Assembly (NCBI RefSeq): GCF_900496995.4
Contig: NC_044019.1
Location: forward strand, 4,003,501-4,067,500
Reading direction: 5' to 3'
Length of the DNA stretch: 64,000 nt
From: Aquila chrysaetos chrysaetos
Lineage: Eukaryota > Chordata > Aves > Accipitriformes > Accipitridae
This document shows positions 1 through 12,411 of this stretch, one piece after another. Every line of letters begins with the position of its first letter. Positions within the stretch are counted from its first letter, which is position 1. The translations under genes and the position numbers were made by a program. The notes beneath the pieces were generated by a model, which made no database searches, had not been told where the DNA came from, and saw only the letters and a program-made list of their open reading frames with translations.

Positions 1-240
1 GGATTCCTGTATCACTGTCAGCTGCATTAACTTACTTCCTGGACCTAAATTCAATTAGGGCAGCATTCCCTAGCATTAATAAATCAATACCAATGCCATT
101 TTGATATATTTTGAATGTCTTTCATTATATATTTCAGGGCAGGGATTAGTGCTGAATTCGAAGTTAATGGGACGTGACAAGGCAAATCAAGTTGGGGAGG
201 TAAAGCCTTAAAGCCGTTAGCTGTAATTGCTTTCTGTTGC
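1..240. other. Candidate conserved non-coding element (AT-rich)
   Basis: An AT-rich island at the left edge with several homeodomain-type cores (CAATTAG, ATTAATAAATCAAT) and a smooth, non-repetitive composition unlike the GC-rich flank that follows. No open frame with coding character. The call rests on composition only; conservation cannot be tested here. Confidence 0.25.
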
Positions 241-1129
241 AAAAGATTGCGGCGGCAAAACAAAGAGCTGCTGAACTTTTCTTGTCCGGGAGTAATCCCA
301 GCCAGGGACTGTCTCTCTTTGCAAGGGGGAAGAAGAGTTAAACCCCAGCAGAAAGTCTCTGGCGGGGTTTGTGCCTGCATTGCGATAGGGGTACGGCATC
401 GAGCCCCTCCTGCAGCAGCTTTTGGGATGGATTCGCATCTCGTGTCTGTCCCCGAGAGCTCCGGCTCCGCCAGCTGCAGCATCCCCGGCTACCCGCACGC
501 TGGGCTGGTTTTTAAATTACAGGGTTGTGGGCAAATTGAACTGATTTTGAAGCTCAGTTAAAAAGGGCGAGACAATGGTGATGCAGTAAAAAATTTGTCC
601 CCCAGCCCCTCTGAAGCGGTCTTTTGAAAATCAACGTGAAAATCCAGCAGCCGGGACACGAGCCCAGCCGTTGGGTCTGTACGTGCACGCCAGCTCACTC
701 ATCTCAGCCCAGGCATTTTTCACAGCAACGGGGCAGTCAAAACGCACATAATTTCTACCGCAAAGACTCGTTGCAAAGCAAAGAGCTGTTTGCAGAAGTG
801 ATGGAAAAGCCTTTACCTGGGGCAGGGAGAGTTTACGGGCATGAGGAAGAGCACAAGCAACAGGTAAGCAGAGTGGTGCTGCTGGCACAGCTAAAGACAT
901 AGTAGAGCATCCTTCACATTGGCATCCTTAAGCCTAAATATAAAAGGCAAAAATCCAGATCCTCAGCTGGGATTAACCTCACTGACTCCCGCAGACAACC
1001 TGACCCTTGTTTTGGCTGCTCTGGGCAATAATCCCTCGATAGCCGCCACAGCAAAGGTAAATCTCGGCATCTCCTCCTCGCTGCGCACGAGCCCGCTGCC
1101 TCTCAAATTGATCAGGACAGTCCTGATTG

Positions 1130-1430
1130 CAGATTAAGTGACCGGCTATCAGGGATTTGAATCCTGTCCATCAATCACTCAGTTTGGTCCCTTGCAAAAC
1201 ATTAGTGAAGTAATTTCTCAGAGCGACTCTTTCAGACAATAAACCAGGCACCTTGCAAAATGGAGCGTGCGACTGTTAAAGGTCTTAAAAGCATTTGCCA
1301 ATTATGAATGGCCTGAAGGGAGCCATTCTTGCTGCATCTGGGGATGAATAAAGATGGAAAATAATAGTATATCAATGGTATTGCAACTTTGCTGTATTAA
1401 TCTTTTAAGAATTAAAGTTGCTCGGCCCTT
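1130..1430. other. Candidate conserved non-coding element
   Basis: AT-rich, unique sequence between GC-rich blocks, with TGATTGC, ATCAATCA, AATTATGAAT and similar homeobox/PBX-like words and the pair CCTTGCAAAA and CTTGCAAAA about 55 bp apart (near 1,191 and 1,252). No coding frame. The call is compositional. Confidence 0.25.
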
Positions 1431-4044
1431 CTAAACAGGAATGGCATGAGATACCTCTGGATTTTGGTGCATTAAAAGTGGAAAAATATATAGTCTGAGA
1501 CTTGTTCTGACCTGTGCCCACCAAGCTTGTTGCGGTCGTGTCCCTGAAAAGCTGATGTAGCCTGTACAGGAGACAGGGACACATGGGAAAAGGCCCTGAC
1601 TGCTAACAAACTCCCAACATTTTGGGGCCAAGAGCCAAACTTTGGGGGATCCTTCATCTCCTTCCCAGGCAGCCGCTGAGGGGATGCCCAGCGAAGGCAG
1701 CGGCAGACTCTGAATCCTGCACTTGGCCAAGCTCACCGCCACTTCTGTGGAGAGGAAGATGTTTCACTGAATCTGGAATCACCCAGGACCCCTCTCAAAA
1801 ACAGCGTAATGAGCTCAAAAATTCCAGGTTAAAAAAACCCCACTCACCCTCCAAGTTACTCCCGTGCCCTCCTCCAGCTCACTTGGGAAAACCAGGCAGA
1901 CACAGACACCCTGGCCCGCTCTTCCACCAAAAATCTTCCTCCTCCACCAAAAACCTTCCTGAACTCAAACTTCAAAGCACCAGAAGAGCCCAGTGTTTCC
2001 TTTGCCAAGCAAGCAAGCCCCCAAGTCACATTATCCTGTCCATAAAATCAAAATATGCTATTAAGAGCACTTAAGAGTCAGGATTGCCCTTTGAAACCAG
2101 GTGTTTTCACTTTCAGGGGCACCATAAGCTACAAGAATAGGGGATTTATATAGATTTTCCATAGCTGACTTGGAAAAAAAGAAATAAATGGAAGGAGCCC
2201 ACTAAAGCGTAGCCCCGAGAAGGCAGGTACAGTCGCATCCTTTTGCAATTCATTAGATCCTTCCTCCTCCGGAGGCAGGTGCTGAGCTCACCCGTGGGTC
2301 GGGCAAGGGAAGGAGGTATAAAAAAACCCCACATTGTTGATCAAAACCATTTATGCCTGACAAAACCCAAGTAGCTCTTTTTCCAAGTGGACTCCAAAGC
2401 CTCATAAAAAGGCACCGAAAGTGGAATGACCTTATAAACCTCAGCCCCAAGTGCCTTTGGGGGCAGTTCAGCTTGGACCACGCCATGCGACGAGGTACCC
2501 GAGATGGGTTTGCCCCTAAAAGACAGCGATTGCTACCCTCCAGGTGATGCAAAAAGCCAAATCAGGCTTAACCCCAACAGGGAATCCAGGTCTGGAGGCA
2601 GGATCCGGCCGCCCTGGCCAGCATGTTTTCCCAAATACCTCCGCTGGGGCTGGGCTCCCCTGAGGTCTTTTCAGCCGGTGGGAGTCTGGCTCAGTGAAAA
2701 ATCAAATGGAGATGTTTTGGCCACATCTGCAGCTTGCCAAAATAAATAGGGCATTTTCTGCCCACTTCTGAGGGACTATAACATGGGTTTATAACTCCTG
2801 GAGGGTGTGGAAAGTCAGCTATCACAGGGGTTTTTTTAACTTGGCCACGGAGACTAAAAAAACCAAAATAGATGTTCTATTAACACAAGGATCAGTGAGG
2901 ATTCTTCAGCCTCAGTCACAGGCAACACACCCTCCTGCACGGGCTCCGCTCATCGATTTGATGTTAGTAACTAAACATGGACAAAACATACCCAAAATAA
3001 GATCCAGGCATGTCTAGCATCGCATCCCAGGCTCCTCAACGAGAAAAGCCGAGCGAGTGATGGGTGATGTGCCACCCTCGGCCACCCTCACCCATCCTTC
3101 AGGAGCCACCCAACGGTGCCCATGCATCAATGGGTTTTCTTTGCCTGTCCACGGTCTCCTTAAAGCATTTCCCTCAAAGCCTGCCCGCCCGCTTTTGGCC
3201 GTGCCCTCCTTTTAACAGGCAGCTGAACTCCATCCCCCAAAAGCCAAATCCCAGCCAGCAGCTCCGGGCAGGCGCTCCCCAACGCACAAAAGCGATTTAT
3301 CCCCCCCCCCGCCCCCCACAGCCTTCAACTTTTATTTTTCAGGCTCAAAACCTTTCACATCCACATAACAAGCAGCCCCCGGCACTACCTCTCTCCGCGC
3401 GGCCCCGTCCCGGTGCTACCTGCCTCCCCCACGTTCGTGCCAGGTGAGACCCCAAAAGCAACCACCATCTGGGCTGGTTTCCCCCAACTTCCTCGTCTCA
3501 TCCAAGCGCTTAACCCACTCCAGGGAAAAGAAGAAGAATCAAGAATGGCTTTGCCCAGATGCATTGCACAACCTTTCAAAAAGCAGAAGCCTCACTTGCA
3601 AAGAAACCTGCTTTGGGCAGCCCAGACGAGCCCCAAACCTCTCTGCCCACAATCTTGAGCAATAATTTATCCCAGCCACAACGGGGATCTTCTCTCCCCA
3701 TGCCACAGCGAGCCGAGCGCAGCCCGGCACCCGGGAAGGCTCGAGGTTTGCTCGTGCATCCAGCTGCTATAAGGTCTTATTAAGGGGGTCTTCATCCTAC
3801 AAACAGGGCACAATGCTGCCGGCTCGCTCCTAACCCAGAGGAATGAAGGAGGAGATGAAGAACAGGGCTTGGAAAGATGGAAGACCCCACATCTGTCAAA
3901 GGGATGTTTGATTTTTCCTATTTTTAATTAATCACAGATGTAAAGCGAACGGCAAAGAGAGCCAGGGCTGCCAAGACCCAGCACGGGTGCAAAATCCTGC
4001 GTACAAATGTGAAAATTAGACAAGGTGTTTGATGACCTGAAGGC

Positions 4045-4084
4045 GGGGGGGGGGGGGGGGAGGAGAATAAAAAAAAAAAAAAAA
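4045..4084. repeat. G16 tract followed by A16 tract
   Basis: Sixteen consecutive G (4,045-4,060), a short AGGAGAAT spacer, then sixteen consecutive A (4,069-4,084). Simple low-complexity sequence; the G tract could form a quadruplex and is prone to sequencing error. Confidence 0.9.
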
Positions 4085-4599
4085 GAAAATATTTCAAACA
4101 TTCCAGAAATAACACAGGCAGTTCCTGAATTACCACCGCGTTAATGGAGACTGCTCCGCTGGCAAGCCACCGAAATCTGCCGTAATCCCACAAAAATCAA
4201 TGCAGCGATAGCGCTGCCAGCCTGCCATAACGTCGGCATCTTCTCGGACTCCCGAGCAGCGTTTCTTCGAGGATGCTCAGGTACAGCAGCGATGGGGGCT
4301 GCATTGCAAGCAAGCACACGCTCACCTCTCAGCCCAGCCCTATGGCCATCACCACCGGCAGATGCTTAAAATCAAGATAAGAGCATTACTGCATCAAGAA
4401 CCATCAGATCCAGGACCAAACACAGCAGGAAAAATCATGCAACCTGCAATCCAACCGCTAACTCGCTTTTTCTACCCCAAACAAAGCTTTTATTTTTCTC
4501 CCTGGAGAAATTTTTGAGGCTCTCTTTCAGCGGGGTTAGAGCCCGTCAGAACGACGGCAGGACTCATTTCAGGGACAAGCCCATCTCCCCCTACTTCTT

Positions 4600-4910
4600 G
4601 CCTTTACTTCAGACATGACCTTTTGATTTCTCGGGTAGAGTGTAAATTACATGTCGCCAGCATAAAATATTAAATCCAATTTATATTTAATTATTGATGT
4701 TATTATGTATTCCATAGTAATGGCAGCAGGAAAAAAAAAAAAATCCACCCCACCATTAAATAGCTCGGTTGCATTAGCAGCTTCTTGAGGTTAGAGATCT
4801 TCCTCCGTTCCTTCTTAACGGTAAGATTGATGGGTAGGGGGAAGTTTGTAAATAGTCTTCCAGAAATATTTTATCTGATTATGGTACCTATAAAAGGGAG
4901 CGGGGAGGGG
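4600..4910. other. Candidate conserved non-coding element (very AT-rich)
   Basis: A sharply AT-rich island in GC-rich surroundings. It contains TTTAATTATTGATG, TATGTATTCCATAG and TAAATTACATG words typical of developmental enhancers bound by homeodomain and forkhead factors. It has no coding frame. Comparison with other birds and mammals would decide. Confidence 0.3.
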
Positions 4911-7439
4911 GAGAAAGGGCCTTTTTAAACCGCTACTAATTATTTGTTCAGCTAAAGGGCAAACAGCTCGGCGAGCTGCGTGCATCTAATGCTCTCCAGC
5001 AACCCCACTGGAGGTCGGCAGCTCCGATAGCCCCCGTAGGCAGAGACGGGGCCATGGAAACCAGCCTGGGTTTAAGAAAAAAAAGACGGTGGAGAACCAC
5101 AGTGGTTTTTTCCAGCTGAGATTTAACCAGTATGTTAAACATGAGTTTGACATTTTTACTAAAATATTAATCAATTCTGTTTCGACTTGATTAAGCTAAT
5201 TTTCTCCCCATATATATTTAATGCCAAAGCCACCCAAGGTGCGCAGAGCCTCGTTGCGTTGGTTTTGCTCCCGTGGTCTTCACGTGGGATGAAAGAGATT
5301 TATGGACATCCAGCATGGACTGGGCTCCCGGTGGGGAAAAGCTCATCCCACCACCCCAAAGCGCTGCAAGGCTGAACCACCCAAATCACCTTCACCCCCC
5401 ACCACAGCAGCTTCACGTTCACCGTAACACGATAATAATTCAATTTATTTCTGCAGCGCCCTTGCCCCTCACCAGCATCCTCAGCTCCCCGCTCAGCACA
5501 ATAAAAACAACATTATCCCCCTCACTTTAAAAATCAAATCAATAGACCAAATGGAGAGAATCCGACTCAAGAAAAGTAAAGAGAAATAATTCATCCAGGG
5601 ACTGACAGCAGGCCACTAAGTGCTCGAGTGTCACCGCGCTGGGTGACAACCTTTGGGACCGGCCAAGCTTCGGAAGCGAGGGGGAAAGTTTCTCCAGCCC
5701 AAGCACGTCACGAAGCTGCTCCTGTAAGAGAGCCATGTTCAAACAAATAAGAGAGTTGCTTGATATTCCCCCCTGCCTCGTTTGGGGGTTTGGCAGAGCC
5801 ACACGAGCAGCTCGGCACAGCCCCGCGTGCCGGCTGCGGGTGATGCTCCGGTGGGAGCTGCTGGGCTGAACCTGCACATTTAGTGACATCCAAATACTCT
5901 GCAAGTTTCTCTCCATTTCCTGAGCTATTGTCTTAAAAGTCAAAACCATCAAGCACATGACGTCAGCATTTCAAAATAAAGCGCTCCCAATTTTGATGGG
6001 AAAGGCTTTTTTATTTTGCTTACAAACGCTCCTTAGCAGCCTTGTAAAGCGGCCCAGAAGCCTTCTGCAACCAGCCCAAAAGAAAACACTTGGAATTTTT
6101 TTCTTTCAGTTAGCTGAAAAGCTTTGCGGGTATTTCCAGGGAGCCAAATACAAGATTAGCTGCTGGCCACCCCATCCCAGCACTGCGCAGAAATCCCCTA
6201 AAGCTGCTGGGCCAGAGACCCCAGAGGACCACCCGATTCCTCCTCCAGTCCCCAGCACCAGCCCTGGGCCGGGCCAGCCCAAATTTTACTCTTTTGCTGC
6301 CTGCAAGCCCTTGCTTTTCCCAGAACTCCGACACACAGGGACCCTGAGCGTACCGTCAGATATTTCAGCAGCACAACAGCTCTAAGGAACGGCGACAGCT
6401 TTTCAAGACTCACGTTTGCCAAAGCAGCCCCCGCAGTTTGCAGCACGGGAGCAGCCGAAAGCCCCTCCACCGGCTCTCTGGAGAGATGCTGGCATGCAGC
6501 ACAGCCATCGCCTCCCCTCCCTCCCACCGACTGCAGCTAATTAATCCCTAATTGCCTCCACCCCATCCCGCTGGAGCTGCCTTGCGGGACAGCTCAGGTG
6601 CCGGGCATTTGACCCTTCCTCTTGTCACCCCCCCGAATCGTGCCAGCTCCAAACTGCAGGTCTGGGCTTCATTTCTGAATCCACAGGACCCTGAAGGGGT
6701 TTAAGAAGGGGCCAGACTGCAGCACGCCGCTGGCTGTGCACCCTTCCTACCCTGCCACGATGCATAAGAAAGGAAAATTTGCCCCAAAGGGACCAAGGGG
6801 CTGAAGCTGCCTCGTGCAAGCCTGAGCAGCTCTGCGAGGGCTGCAGGGTCCCAGTGCCATGGTGGGGCTGGAACCAAGAGAGAAAACAAGAATATTGGGT
6901 CTTTACATTTGTCTAAATGCTCAGGTCTGGGCTTTTCCCAGCTTTTCATCAGGATGGAGCAGCTGGGAATTTCAATGCTCCGTATCCCAGCACCCGGACA
7001 CTCCCGGGGACAGCCCCTTCCCTTTCAGCAGATCCTCATTTCAAACACAAATTATCCCCCTTTCCCGGAGAGCTCAGCCAAGCCCCGGCTGGGGAGGCAG
7101 CTCCGCCTGCCCTGGGCCGGGCTGCGAGCGTTGGCGATCGATAAGCACGTCCAGCCGCGGGAAGGCGAGCGATCAAGCATCTTCCTCCCGCCCCACGTCA
7201 TCGGCACATCTGCCCAGGTCCTTGCGCAGCACAGCTTGGATCCAACCCCTTTACGCTTCTCATCACAAGTGTTCACTTGTTGCTCTTTTTTTTTTTTTTT
7301 CCCTTTTTTTTTTTTTTGCTTTAGCTATTTTTTTCCCACCTTGGGGCCCAGCAACAGGGCTGGCAAACCCTCTGCTACCCCATCACCCAGCCCCGCTTTG
7401 GTACCTCCGGTGCCAAAACCCTCCCATCCCGCTCAGCCA

Positions 7440-7920
7440 AGTGGTTGGTTATGTTATTAATTAAAGCAAGCTGTCACTCTCAGAAGATTTATTTTCTTTG
7501 CCATATCTTTAGCAGTAAACGCCACTCGGAGAGCTCAGAAGACCATGTCAGATCGAATCAGCTTCTGAACAGGCTTGTTTTGTTCCTTGTCCCCCTTGAT
7601 TTCGACCGATCCCTCTTTTCCATTCCCAGGAAAGAAGCAAGACCTGTGCTACGCCTGCGCCGCTCCCATCACTACCCCTGCACCCTCAGCACCCCGGTGC
7701 CACCCACGCACCGGCCTGGGCACCCATGTGTCTTAATTACCACCCCCCACCGCTAATAAGCACGGGCTTTTTATCCTATTCAATTACCCTCTGTGATGCC
7801 TAAATCAGTTCCAGTAGAGTCCTCTGCCCAGACCTCTGATCTGGCAGCATCAACTCCCTAATTGTGTTTGTCCGCGTACTAATCTCTACATTTACTTTAA
7901 TGGACATTTATATATATGAA
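7440..7920. other. Candidate conserved non-coding element
   Basis: Two AT-rich patches, around 7,440-7,570 (TTATTAATTAAAGC and flanking sequence) and 7,730-7,920 (several AATTAC/CTAATAAG/CTAATTG words), separated by GC-richer DNA. Unique sequence with homeodomain-like cores and no coding character. Possible enhancer pair; unproven. Confidence 0.28.
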
Positions 7921-8149
7921 TAATAGCGCAGCCCATGGTGTTTCTCAGAAGCAGAGACCCCCCCCTTCCAGCAAGAGCCGCACACAGGCGTCAGGGACAG
8001 GCACAGCCCCGCTTTGGGGATTTCTACGCCTGAAAACATACAGCCTGGATTACTTTTTAATCTCATTTTTTTCCCCCCCGAAGACCCAAATCCAAGCTGC
8101 ATCAGTACATTTTTACAGGCACGCACAGACAAACCCCTGCTCGCTTGTT

Positions 8150-8470
8150 GCCCGAGGACGGCGAGCCGCCTGCGGGGACGCAGAGGGACGGCCACCGCCG
8201 ACGGCACCGCAGAGCGGCGGGCGCGAACGTGGCGACAAACGCTGGCAGAGCCGCCGCGCCGAGCTGACGCCTCCTGCCAAGACGCTGCTTGTAAACAACA
8301 AGTGAAATAACTGCCCCGGGTGGCCGGGGAGGACTCGGTGTCCCTGCTCCCCTACACGGGCTCCCCGCGGCCGGGGGTCCGGGAGAGGCGGCCGCGGGCG
8401 CAGGGTTCCTTCCAGGAGCTTCGTTTTGTGCAACCACCAAAGAAGGTCTCGAGCCGCACGGTTTGGGGGG
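8150..8470. promoter_or_regulatory. Orphan CpG-rich patch (possible promoter/lncRNA start)
   Basis: Dense CpG dinucleotides over about 300 bp (many CGCC, CCGCG, GCGAACG words), far richer than the adjoining DNA and more than 11 kb from the SYF2 start. No coding exon or clear splice donor could be tied to it. It may be an unannotated promoter, a lncRNA start or simply GC-rich DNA. Confidence 0.3.
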
Positions 8471-10939
8471 AACAGCCAGGGAAACGCTCGGAGGGAAGCA
8501 AAAAGACAACCGGCCCCGGGTTGAGTTTCGAAGGGAGGAGAGCTGGCAAAGGGAGACGGATGGGGAGGCTTTAACGAGCAGAGCTAAATGCTCAGAGGGG
8601 ACTCGTAGATCACGCTCGGGCTCGGCTCAGCCCCGCTGCAAGGAGCGAGCGCAGCCTGCATCCCGCTCGCTCCGTACAAACCCATCTGGGCTCCGGAGGC
8701 TTCCCGGGATGAAGACGTTTCCCCCTCTCCCGCCTCCTCGGCTAATTTTACTCCGTCTGGCCGGAGCTCGCAGCCCCTGGTTCTCGTTACGCCCCCCGCC
8801 GCGCACCAGCGCAGGCACGCAGCATTTTTGCAAAGTTACAGGGTAGCAGAAATATCCTTGTTTTGTTTTCCCTTTGGCCACTCTGTCGCGCTTCCAAAGT
8901 TGGGAAAAAATTACGAAGTAGCAAGAGGGGAGAAAAAAAACCAACCCAACAAACCCAACCAACACAGATTAGACAAATGCATAAATAACCTCTGTTCTTT
9001 GGAGGCTGATCATGCTCCAGAGCGGAAGAAGGGGGAGGACAGAAGGAGGGAAGAAATTCAAAATCTAAAAAATTGGAGTTTGTTTATTAAAATAACCCCA
9101 AATCCGCACAAGCGGTGACGCCAGCCCCAGCCAGCCCATCGTGCTCTATCCCTGCGGAGACGACCCGTTGGCTGCAGCTCCCTATCAATAGCCCCAACCG
9201 GGGGTCCCTGCCCCGCAGCAGGGGCCTGCTTGGGGGAAAAAAAAAAAAAAATCCATATTTCCTTCTCCTTGCCTTTCCTGGCAGACCAACCCCAGCACTC
9301 GCTTGGATGGGGCACGAGAGCACGTCCCCACCTTGTGCCACCACACTGAGCCCTGGACAAGGCAGCAAAAGGGAATGAGACAAGGAGGAGCTGAGGGTGA
9401 TTACGGGCACCTGGGAGAGACGTAAAACATCAGCAAGAGGGAGAGCAGAGAGGTCAAAGAAAAGGGAAGGCACTGGCATGGGAAGGAGGGGGTCTGGCCC
9501 CAAAAGGAGGGCAAATAGCACTGGTCAGAATGGTTAAATACGTGCTTGGAGCTGTACATGGTGCAGGGGGTGAGCTGGCGGCAGCAGCGGGCAGGACCAG
9601 GAGCTGTTACCGGTCCTCGCTAAGAAAGTGGGCTCTGTGGAGTCACTGGGGCCGCGGCAGCCCGAATTTCTGCACATAACACATTCAAAAAGCCACGGCC
9701 CCAAGGGTCAAGCGGGAACCTGAAACTGAGCTGCAACGGAGGGAACCAGGGGCAACCCTTGAGCCCTCATGGTTTTCATCGCAGTCCTCCCCCGAAGGGA
9801 AAAACATGTATGACGGAGGGTACAGAGCACAAACCACGATGTTTTCTCCCAAAACCTAAGAGTTGGAGCCATCACACCCCGGCCGCTGGGTGGACGGGCG
9901 CAAGGTGGGCGCCGGGAGGAAATCGTCCCAGCGGCGGGTGAGGAAGCTGCGGGGCCGGGTCTAGATCCGGCACACAGTCCTGGTTAACACATGTCGCAAA
10001 ACTGAAAGCCAAATGGAGAAGGAAACAGAAGGTGACAGTAAAGATACCGTGACTAACGGGATCTTCCAGGGCCGGTTAGAGGAACTGACTTTGCCTTGAG
10101 GTGGTCAGGGATGTGCTCGAGAGCTACGCGCGGCCCCGCAGATACCATCGAAATGCCACCCAGGTGGTTACGAGAATGACAGATAAAGGCGGCCGAGCAG
10201 GAACAGATTTGCAGAAGTGACACCCGCCGGGGCTCAGCACCAGTTTTCAGCCAGGCCTGGTGGTTTCTCTGTTTACTCTCCCAGCAAACAGCTATGCCCC
10301 AGCTCCCCCACAGCCAGAGAACCCTTCCCAAATCCAGCCCTGGACTAGCACCCTCTGAGGGTTTCCTAACCCCGACGGAGGTTTCGAGGCAGGCAGAGCA
10401 TTGGTGCAGAGCATCAGCACGCCTCTAAGGTCTCCCATTGCCAAAAAAAAAAAATCACCTTTCAGTCCTGCAGTTAGATGACTTTTTACCACACTTGAAC
10501 GCCCAAACACTTTTGCATCAGCACGTTTTTTTGCTTTGGTGCATTTATCACCTTGCACGAATGAGGAGGCGACCATTCAAGGTGCCTCCCAAACCAGGGG
10601 AAAAGCATTCGCACCCCCCCCCCCGAGCAAAGACCAGCATCACCGAGCCCTCCCAGCACCCATGGGCATCCCTGGGTGAAGGATGCTCTGGGCAGCTCTC
10701 ACTGGAGCATCTCCCATGGGACGACTGCAGAGGACTGTGACGGGCCACGGCTCGGGGGGGTACTTACAGCACCGGAGGGGAGAAGACCTAAACTCGTGTT
10801 TCCCTACAGAACTGAACATCCCCGTGCACGAGTATCAGCTCCTGGGTTTGATCCTCCACAAGAGCTGAGCAAACCCAGCTTGCTTACAGCCCCTCTCTGC
10901 TCCTTTCACCAAAGTTTCACCATATTAAGCAGCTGAACT

Positions 10940-11270
10940 GCATCATCCAAGGAGTGTCAAATTGGTTTTAAATGGTTCTAATTATAACCAGGAAGTTTTA
11001 AAGTGTGTGGGTGGAAAGGAATGCAGCAGATTAATTTAATAGCAGTTACCACGGCACAATAGTCCTTCAATTAAGAGTTCTTTCTGGCTGGGTTTTTTTT
11101 TTTCTTTTCCCTGTTAATAATAAATGTCACAAATGAGAATAGACATATTACTTCATCAGATGCTTTGGCATATCTTGTCGCCGAAAGCCTTTTGTGCAGA
11201 AATAGTAGCTGAAAGGGTAATTTTATAGGGCTTAACACTCACTTAACACTTTAGGGGCCAAAATCAGGCC
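10940..11270. other. Candidate conserved non-coding element
   Basis: AT-rich island with TCTAATTATAACC, TTAATTTAATAG and TCAATTAAGAG words and a T-rich tract near 11,093-11,110, surrounded by GC-rich DNA. No open frame. Enhancer-like by composition only. Confidence 0.28.
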
Positions 11271-12395
11271 TCAGAAGAAACCCAATAAGCTGCACCTGTT
11301 TACATCCCAGCAGAATCCGACTCCACAACCACAAAAAAAAAACCCCACCCCTCGTGTAGTAGCAGGGTTTTGCTATGGTGTGTCAGACACGAGCCTGGCT
11401 GGGGAGCATCCTGCTGCCAGCGGCTGGAGAGACCATGGGGCCGGGGAGTTTGGGGAGCTCAGCTCTGCACCCCCAAAATTCTCCCACTCGACTCCTTTTG
11501 GTTTTCCAGCCCTGCGAACCCGAATCCTGCGCCAGCTGCGGGGCGGCTTCACGGGACACAAAGGGAGCAGGACCCCACTCCGGCTCCCCGTGGTCAGGGA
11601 AGGGGCCGGTTTCCTCCCCTCTCCGGCTTTGAACAGCGTGGGGGTTCCTGAAATCCAGGTGTCGAGACGGGAAACGACACGTTTCCCAGCGCTGCTCTGC
11701 AAAAAAGAGAGGCCGTGTGCGGGGCTGGGGGGGCTGCGGGACTCGGGGTGTCCCGTGGGGAGCAGGCGGTACCCTGGCTCCTTCCTGGTGCTCGTTAGCA
11801 GAGACGACGCGCAGCGATGCCCGTGCACCGACGTGCCCCAAAGCACCGCGTCACCGGTGAGCTGCGGTGAGCGGCAAAGCGCATCTTACATCTCCCTGGA
11901 AAAGAGACATTGGGGCCCCGTCTCTCTTCTTTGAACTCCTCTCATTAAAGCCATCAAACCCCAACCCTAATTGCTTCACACCTGAAACGCAGACTGGGTT
12001 TCCAGCATCCCTCCCCGGAGCCGTGCTCCCACGTCCCTGGCCATTGCAATCTGCTTTTTCCTCCCAGGTCTCGGCTGTGGCCAGGCGGGTTTCTCTTTGC
12101 AGCTGGAAGTTTTCCCCGGATCTGGCTGCCAGTGCTGCGGAGGGGAACCCACCGGCCCTGGCCCTGCCTGAAATAGCCTTTACCGTTCTTTTTTTCTTCT
12201 TTGAAAGGTTTATTCTGGTGGGTAATGAGGGGGGAGACCGCTGGGATAGGGGAAAACCACGGCGCAACCCAGCCCAGGCAGTTAATAATGAGGGAGGATG
12301 CAGCGGCCGCGGCCAGGAGACAAAAATACTGGGAAGAGCGACCAGAATCATCTTTAAAAAGAAAACCTGTGGCTGGTGGGAGGGGAAGGGAGGCT

Positions 12396-12411
12396 GGGGG
12401 GGGGGGGGGGG
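12396..12411. repeat. G16 homopolymer
   Basis: Sixteen consecutive G within a G-rich stretch (12,375-12,420); potential quadruplex and assembly-sensitive site. Confidence 0.85.

Noticed and set aside
3760-3800. Short CR1-like match (GCTATAAGGTCTT)
   Set aside because: Only about a dozen bases match my memory of avian CR1; the flanks do not continue the element, so it is likely chance.
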